The notes beneath the pieces were generated by a model. It saw only the letters and a program-made list of their open reading frames with translations, made no database searches and was not told the origin of the DNA. From Ochrobactrum sp. CM-21-5 (GTDB lineage Bacteria > Pseudomonadota > Alphaproteobacteria > Rhizobiales > Rhizobiaceae): a DNA stretch of 64,000 bases. The DNA lies in assembly GCF_014253075.1 (NCBI RefSeq), contig NZ_JACLZJ010000001.1:1-64000 (forward strand), given 5' to 3'. The stretch's first letter is position 1, and each line of letters starts with the position of its first letter. The translations under genes were made by a program, and so were the position numbers. Below, in pieces: positions 59,626-64,000 of the stretch.

Positions 59626-60420
59626 TCAGGCGTCCGGCGAAGCGCCAAGTTCCTTCAGTCGTTCTTTGGCGGTCGGCGGCATCGGCGGCGGGTTGGGATC
59701 GCGACTGGCCGCCACAAGAAATTCGTCGCAGGCCGTTTCAGTCGCCTCGATCAGGCGCCGCAGGAATTCTTCCTTGTCGAGACCGGCCGGTATAGGCGGC
59801 AGGATGCGACAGCGCACGGTGCCGGGATAACGCAGGAACTTGCGGCGCGGCCAGTAAAGGCCGGCATTGTGCGCGATAGGCACAACCGGCAGGTTGAGCG
59901 CCTCATAAAGGTGAACGATGCCATATTTATACTGCGGCGGCGCGCCCGGTGATCTGCGCGTGCCCTCTGGATAGATGAGAATCTGCCGGCCTTCGGCAAT
60001 GGCCTTCTGCGCGCCGGTGGTAATGGAATGCAGCGCCTTCACGCGCGAACCGCGATCCACCGGTATCATCTGCATCTTGGCGACATACCAGCCAAACAGG
60101 GGGATACGCATCAGTTCACGCTTCAGGATCAGAACCGGGTCGTCCAGATAAGGCAGGAACGCATAGGTATCCCATGCGGATTGATGTTTGGGTGCGCAGA
60201 TATAGGCGCCTTCGGGAAGGTTCTCCAACCCTTCAATCGTGTAATCCGTTCCCACGATATGCTTTTGAAGCCAAAGATTGGTACGCGCCCAGAGCTTCGG
60301 CACGATCCACGCCTTCTTGCGCGGCAGCAGAAAGTAGAACGGCGTGTAGACAATCATCTGGACCAGCGTACAGATGTAGAATGCCGCATTGAAAAGAATG
60401 GAACGCAAATAGAAAAGCAT
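59626..60420 (-). CDS. plsC: 1-acyl-sn-glycerol-3-phosphate acyltransferase (PlsC)
   Basis: A 264-residue membrane acyltransferase. One or two N-terminal helices precede the catalytic HX4D motif in APKHQSAWDTYAF (near 78), followed by YPEGTRRSPG (near 152). It forms phosphatidic acid for membrane lipid synthesis. The start MLFYLRSILF at 60420 is preferred to an ATG 17 codons upstream. It is the last gene of the minus-strand run ftsE-ftsX-ydcF-plsC; whether they form one transcript is unclear because of a 149-bp gap. Confidence 0.9.
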   Translation of the reverse strand: MLFYLRSILFNAAFYICTLVQMIVYTPFYFLLPRKKAWIVPKLWARTNLWLQKHIVGTDYTIEGLENLPEGAYICAPKHQSAWDTYAFLPYLDDPVLILKRELMRIPLFGWYVAKMQMIPVDRGSRVKALHSITTGAQKAIAEGRQILIYPEGTRRSPGAPPQYKYGIVHLYEALNLPVVPIAHNAGLYWPRRKFLRYPGTVRCRILPPIPAGLDKEEFLRRLIEATETACDEFLVAASRDPNPPPMPPTAKERLKELGASPDA

Positions 60421-60569
60421 CGTGTCGGCGAGGACCCTGGCTGGTGCATTTCCCGCAAAAGCGCCTGACACGTTTGCGGGTAATGCCTAGACTTTCGTAA
60501 GAAAACAACGGCACCGATATATCAGGAAGAATGGGCTTTTCCATAAGGAAAACTGTCCGGGAATCCAGT

Positions 60570-61235
60570 TTATTCCCCTAAGGATCTGTTGAAGGTTTCA
60601 ATACCGAAGACCTCAGCCACGCCGACACGAACAGCAGCACGCAAATATTTCACATATTCGATGAACAGAACGCGCAATGTGTCGCCTTCCGACACCCAGC
60701 TATGCTCCCGCCGCTCGCCGTTCACGACAGGATACGGAACGAACTCGACATCCTTCATGCGGTACGACATTTCAAGAATGCTACGCGGGATATGGTAATT
60801 GTTGGTGACAACGATCACGCGATGAAAATTATTGGCACGGATCCAGCGTTCGCTTTCCGTTGCATTGCCGACCGTATTGAGCGCCGAACGATCGAGATCG
60901 ACGCAGCAGTCGAACAAACCCTGCTCCGCATGTGTTGCCCGTTGCAGGGACTTTTCATTCGTTGACGGATGGACACCGCTGATAAGCAGCCGCTTGCCGC
61001 GCTTGTCCTGCAAAAGATCAACCGCCGCCTGTATGCGCGACTGGCCGCCCGTCAGAACGACAATGGCATCCGCCGGTTCATTGAGTGCAGGAGGCTGCAT
61101 GCCTGTCACTTTTTCGCTGAACGCTACAAAACCGATCAGAAAGGCAATAACCGCCAGAAAAAGCACGATGGAGATAGGTTGGAGACGTCTGAACACGCGC
61201 ATCACGATGGACCATAACAGACGGGCCGATGCCAT
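60570..61235 (-). CDS. YdcF family protein (DUF218)
   Basis: A 221-residue protein with one N-terminal membrane segment (near 20-40) and a DUF218 domain: DAIVVLTGGQSRIQAAVDLL (near 75), LLISGVHPSTNEK (near 100), TVGNATESERWI (near 140) and VIVVTNNYHIPRS (near 160). Relatives bind SAM or act on envelope components; no role is settled. The start is either 61235 or the ATG at 61202; neither has a clear ribosome site, and the frame is open further upstream over ftsX. The name comes from the SAM-like domain family. Confidence 0.82.
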   Translation of the reverse strand: MASARLLWSIVMRVFRRLQPISIVLFLAVIAFLIGFVAFSEKVTGMQPPALNEPADAIVVLTGGQSRIQAAVDLLQDKRGKRLLISGVHPSTNEKSLQRATHAEQGLFDCCVDLDRSALNTVGNATESERWIRANNFHRVIVVTNNYHIPRSILEMSYRMKDVEFVPYPVVNGERREHSWVSEGDTLRVLFIEYVKYLRAAVRVGVAEVFGIETFNRSLGE

Positions 61236-61471
61236 TCCGAACGAAGACGCTGACAGGGGTGAGCGGCTGCGGCACCAAACCACGGCGTCCATATGCGAAC
61301 TATTTGCTGTTCGTCCCTTTTCCACTCCATCGCCACCTGTCCGGTATCCATTCCGCAACATTCGCGGGATTCGTCCTTCGTTCACTTTGCTATCATAACC
61401 GGCATTGCGGCGATAACTCGGAGAATTGCCGGGAATCTGCACGCGTCGGCCAGTATTTGTGGAAAATATGA

Positions 61472-62497
61472 TCATTCCCCGCGCACCCCCGGACCGTCCA
61501 TGGTTGCAAGCTGGCGAATGACGGTGAGGCGGCTGGTCAACATGGTCAGAATGCTGACCAGAATGATGATGACCCCTGCTCCGATATAGCCGTCGCGGCC
61601 AATGGCGAAATTGCCGAACATGGCCGCGGCCTGATCCCCTTCCGGCGTTGCCATGTGGCGCGAGGCCCACCAGGAGAAGACCAGGAAGACGAACATGGCT
61701 GCCGCACCCCCGAATAATGCACCCTTGAGCGCTGTCCGGAAGAAATGCCATTCGAATTCCCGCGCCACGAACTTGGACTCCGCGCCGATGAAATGCAGTA
61801 CCTCGATGATGTGACTGTTTCCCGACATGGCGCCGCGTGTTGCGAAAATCACGGTCAGCACGGTGGCCGCAATGACCAGCGACAGAACACTCGTACCAAC
61901 CAGAACGGTCGTGTGCGCCATTGAAACCAGCCGGTCCACCCAGGTTCGGTGATCGTCGAAACTTGCAGCCGGAATAGCGCGGCTCAGTTCCACCCGCATG
62001 GTTTCGAAATCGGGCGGCGCATTCTCGTCAATCGTCACGACGACAAGCCGCGGCACAGGCAGTTCATCGATATTCAGACCGCTGCCGAGCCATGGCTCCA
62101 GAAGACGGGCAGTCGCCTCCTTGTCGATGATACTTGTGCTTTTGACGCCTGCAAAGCCGCGTGCGATATCGCTCGCCTGCTGCAGGGTCTTTTCCATGTC
62201 CTGACCGTCTACGGGACGTATCTGGATCGTCGCCTCGCGCGCGATCTGGCTTTGCCAGGCGGCTGCCGATGCACGCACCAACGTCACTCCGCCAAGCGTC
62301 AGACAGGCAAGAAAAGTCATGATCGCAATCACGATCACCAATGCCGTACCCGTAACGCTGCCATCCGGCACAATCGGACTTGGCCCCTGTCGCTGCCGGC
62401 GCTTGCCGATGCGCACGAGCAGCATATCCTTCAGATCCTCGAAGCGGATCTGAATATCGGTCTTGAATCTCTGCCAGTTTCTGTGAATGTCATTCAT
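61472..62497 (-). CDS. ftsX: Cell division ABC transporter permease FtsX
   Basis: A 341-residue protein with four membrane helices (about 55-80, 205-230, 260-285 and 310-330) and a periplasmic loop after the first, matching FtsX. With FtsE it couples division to peptidoglycan hydrolase activation at the septum. Its start overlaps the ftsE stop by eight bases, so the two are translationally coupled. The N-terminal 50 residues are basic, as in rhizobial FtsX. Confidence 0.92.
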   Translation of the reverse strand: MNDIHRNWQRFKTDIQIRFEDLKDMLLVRIGKRRQRQGPSPIVPDGSVTGTALVIVIAIMTFLACLTLGGVTLVRASAAAWQSQIAREATIQIRPVDGQDMEKTLQQASDIARGFAGVKSTSIIDKEATARLLEPWLGSGLNIDELPVPRLVVVTIDENAPPDFETMRVELSRAIPAASFDDHRTWVDRLVSMAHTTVLVGTSVLSLVIAATVLTVIFATRGAMSGNSHIIEVLHFIGAESKFVAREFEWHFFRTALKGALFGGAAAMFVFLVFSWWASRHMATPEGDQAAAMFGNFAIGRDGYIGAGVIIILVSILTMLTSRLTVIRQLATMDGPGVRGE

Positions 62498-63149
62498 AGA
62501 TATCGAGCCGCCCGTGATCGATAACCATACGACGTGCGTTCACCTGATCCATAAGGGACAGATCATGCGTTGCAATAATGACGGCGGTGCCGGAACGGTT
62601 AAGCTCGGCAAAAAGGCGCAGCAAGCGCTTGGCGAGCGGTGGATCGACATTGCCCGTAGGCTCATCCGCAAGCAGGAGTTCCGGCTGGTCGATCAGCGCC
62701 CGCGCGATGGCCGCGCGCTGCTTTTCACCGCCGGAAAGTACCGGCGGCAGCACGCGCATGCGATCTCCGAGCCCGACCCAGTGCAACAATTCCTCCACCT
62801 CATGCCGGTAGGTCGCCTCTTCTTTTCCACGCACACGTAGCGGCAAAGCGACATTCTCATAGGTTGTCATGTGATCGAGCAGCCGGAAATCCTGAAACAC
62901 AATGCCGATACGACGACGCAGAAGCGGCACCTGCCGGTGATCCAGCCGCGCCACGTCCTTTCCGAAAATGTTGATCAGACCGCGCGTCGGCTTCAACGCC
63001 ATGAAGAGAAGGCGCATGAGCGAAGTCTTGCCCGCACCCGAGGGTCCGGTCAGGAACTGAAATGAACGCGGCGGAATATGAAAGCTGACATCCCGCAGGA
63101 TTTCAGGCCCCATTCCATATCGCAGGCCGACATTCTCGAAACGTATCAC
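62490..63149 (-). CDS. ftsE: Cell division ATP-binding protein FtsE
   Basis: A 219-residue ABC ATPase with Walker A GPSGAGKTSL (near 36), Q-loop, LSGGEKQRAAIARAL (near 140) and Walker B LLLADEPTGNVDP (near 160). It drives FtsX at the division site. The start is a GTG at 63149 (VIRFENVGL), because upstream codons are unlike any FtsE and the usual length is about 220. The upstream region carries a CtrA-type palindrome at 63231-63249. Confidence 0.93.
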   Translation of the reverse strand: MIRFENVGLRYGMGPEILRDVSFHIPPRSFQFLTGPSGAGKTSLMRLLFMALKPTRGLINIFGKDVARLDHRQVPLLRRRIGIVFQDFRLLDHMTTYENVALPLRVRGKEEATYRHEVEELLHWVGLGDRMRVLPPVLSGGEKQRAAIARALIDQPELLLADEPTGNVDPPLAKRLLRLFAELNRSGTAVIIATHDLSLMDQVNARRMVIDHGRLDIYE

Positions 63150-63230
63150 CGTTTTGTTTCTCTTTATTGTCCGCGCAGGCGCGAAGCCTTTGAGGATGAC
63201 ATCGATATCGGATCGACATTTATCCTCTAC

Positions 63231-63249
63231 GGTTAACGTCAGGTTAACC
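63231..63249. promoter_or_regulatory. CtrA-type binding site upstream of ftsE
   Basis: GGTTAACGTCAGGTTAACC holds TTAA, exactly seven bases, then TTAAC, the full consensus of the cell-cycle regulator CtrA, about 85 bp before the ftsE start. A further half-site TTAACC occurs near 63290. From memory, ftsE is a reported CtrA target in Brucella. Confidence 0.7.
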
Positions 63250-63385
63250 GGACATCCAAGTCGTCCGTAAAAAATGCGAGAGCGAAGCATTAACCATTTT
63301 TTGCGAGGTTACGAACCTCATTACGCCGAGAAAGCGCAGAGGAAGATGACTTCATGATGGCGGGTACCCATCTATTGGCGGCATT

Positions 63386-63952
63386 GTGGATATGAATTCA
63401 AGCAATGCTTTCGCCGGTATGGAGGCGGGCGGGCAGAACGACGCCATCGAAGACGCGGAATTCGAGACAATCCTCCCCGCGTCCCGACGCAAAACAGGCT
63501 GGCACAAGCCCGGTGCGCGTTCCGCGACGACCGCAGTATGGCCTTGGTCCCGGCTACTGGATTTTCGTTGCCTTATGCGCAGCTGTTACTTTCTGGATTT
63601 CCGGCGGCTATATGCTCGCCGCAGATAAAAGTGTTGCAGTCGGCAACGCCCGTACATCTTTTCCACTGGCCACATCCGTGCAGCTGACCGATCTCACGAC
63701 CAACCTCGCTGACGATGGCGGCAAAGATGTCCTAAGCGTTGGCAGCAAGATCAGCAACAGAACTGACGAGATGCACGTAGCGCCGCTCTTGTCTTGATGA
63801 TCACTTATCGCGACGGCAAACAGCGCGAACGGCGCATGGATACCGGTTGTATGATAATAGAGCCAGGCAGCAGTATAAGATTTGCGACGATGCCTCCCGC
63901 ACTACGCGGCTCAATCGATAAGGTTGATGTGCGGCTTGCAGGACCTGCCTGA
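63386..63952 (+). pseudogene. Frame-broken gene for a DUF3426-like membrane protein
   Basis: Three coherent pieces of one protein lie in alternating frames. The first (from a GTG at 63386 or ATG at 63392) gives an acidic start ending about 63530. The second, shifted by one base, gives a membrane segment with YWIFVALCAAVTFWISGGYM and a periplasmic part up to about 63790. The third returns to the first frame with ITYRDGKQRERRMDTG and ends IDKVDVRLAGPA at 63952. The pattern fits the C-terminal part of zinc-ribbon DUF3426 proteins, but the N-terminal CxxC zinc ribbon is absent. Two compensating indels or sequencing errors would explain it. Confidence 0.6.
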
Positions 63953-64000
63953 ATCTTTACTGCCAGCAGCCCAGATTACGCCCCTTGAGATTATGCGAGT

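Overview
The window is core chromosomal sequence of an alphaproteobacterium of the order Hyphomicrobiales, most likely Brucellaceae (Brucella/Ochrobactrum group). The signs are: the order M23 peptidase - clpB - DUF4167 - prmC - prfA - ptsP - lysC - ubiG, which I recall from rhizobial and Brucella chromosomes; alphaproteobacterial families (DUF4167, DUF1178, DUF2125, TIGR02302); a CtrA-type site in front of ftsE; and a mosaic palindromic repeat of the rhizobial RIME kind. About 57 intact protein genes, one 33-codon small ORF, one frame-broken gene and one tRNA gene are supported. No insertion sequence, prophage, CRISPR array, toxin-antitoxin pair or recognisable defence locus was seen.

Layout. 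0.5-4 kb: an M23 peptidase (probably the RgsM polar-growth factor) convergent with an L,D-transpeptidase, both peptidoglycan enzymes. 4-15 kb: clpB with a heat-shock promoter, DUF4167, prmC-prfA (translation termination), ptsP (nitrogen PTS), lysC and divergent ubiG. 15-24 kb: a DMT transporter, the minus-strand series comF-grxC-Nit hydrolase-DUF1178, a NDUFAF5-like methyltransferase, a small membrane protein, and the minus-strand series PPIase-argJ-GNAT-mutT. 24-33 kb: secA, an AT-rich gap with a RIME-like repeat, then an envelope cassette (flippase, FemAB/CelD-type acyltransferase, EptA phosphoethanolamine transferase), the 33-codon membrane ORF and tRNA-Leu(CAA).

33-46 kb: metabolic genes, namely a PLP transsulfuration enzyme, a universal stress protein, cysK, 3-hydroxybutyryl-CoA dehydrogenase, etfBA, the overlapping queCDE operon for preQ0, a cobalamin adenosyltransferase, a small HIG1-like protein, an SDR, a YihY/BrkB protein, a second DMT transporter, a YaiI/YqxD protein and a LysE exporter. 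46-57 kb: tlpA, then argH-lptM-lysA-TIGR02302, hpt, a methyltransferase, hisC-tyrC and a DUF2125 protein. 57.8-64 kb: a ChaC-like cyclotransferase, YggT, inorganic pyrophosphatase, the minus-strand series ftsE-ftsX-ydcF-plsC, and a frame-broken membrane-protein gene divergent from ftsE.

The genes are mainly housekeeping: envelope growth and division, protein quality control, and amino acid biosynthesis (argJ, argH, lysC, lysA, hisC, tyrC, cysK). I did not find a clearly new biological system. The parts that most merit a second look are the secA-to-tRNA-Leu interval with its small ORF and repeat, the CtrA-type palindrome and broken gene at ftsE, and the uncharacterised DUF4167, TIGR02302 and 116-residue membrane proteins. 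All functions are read from motifs and family memory; no database search was possible.
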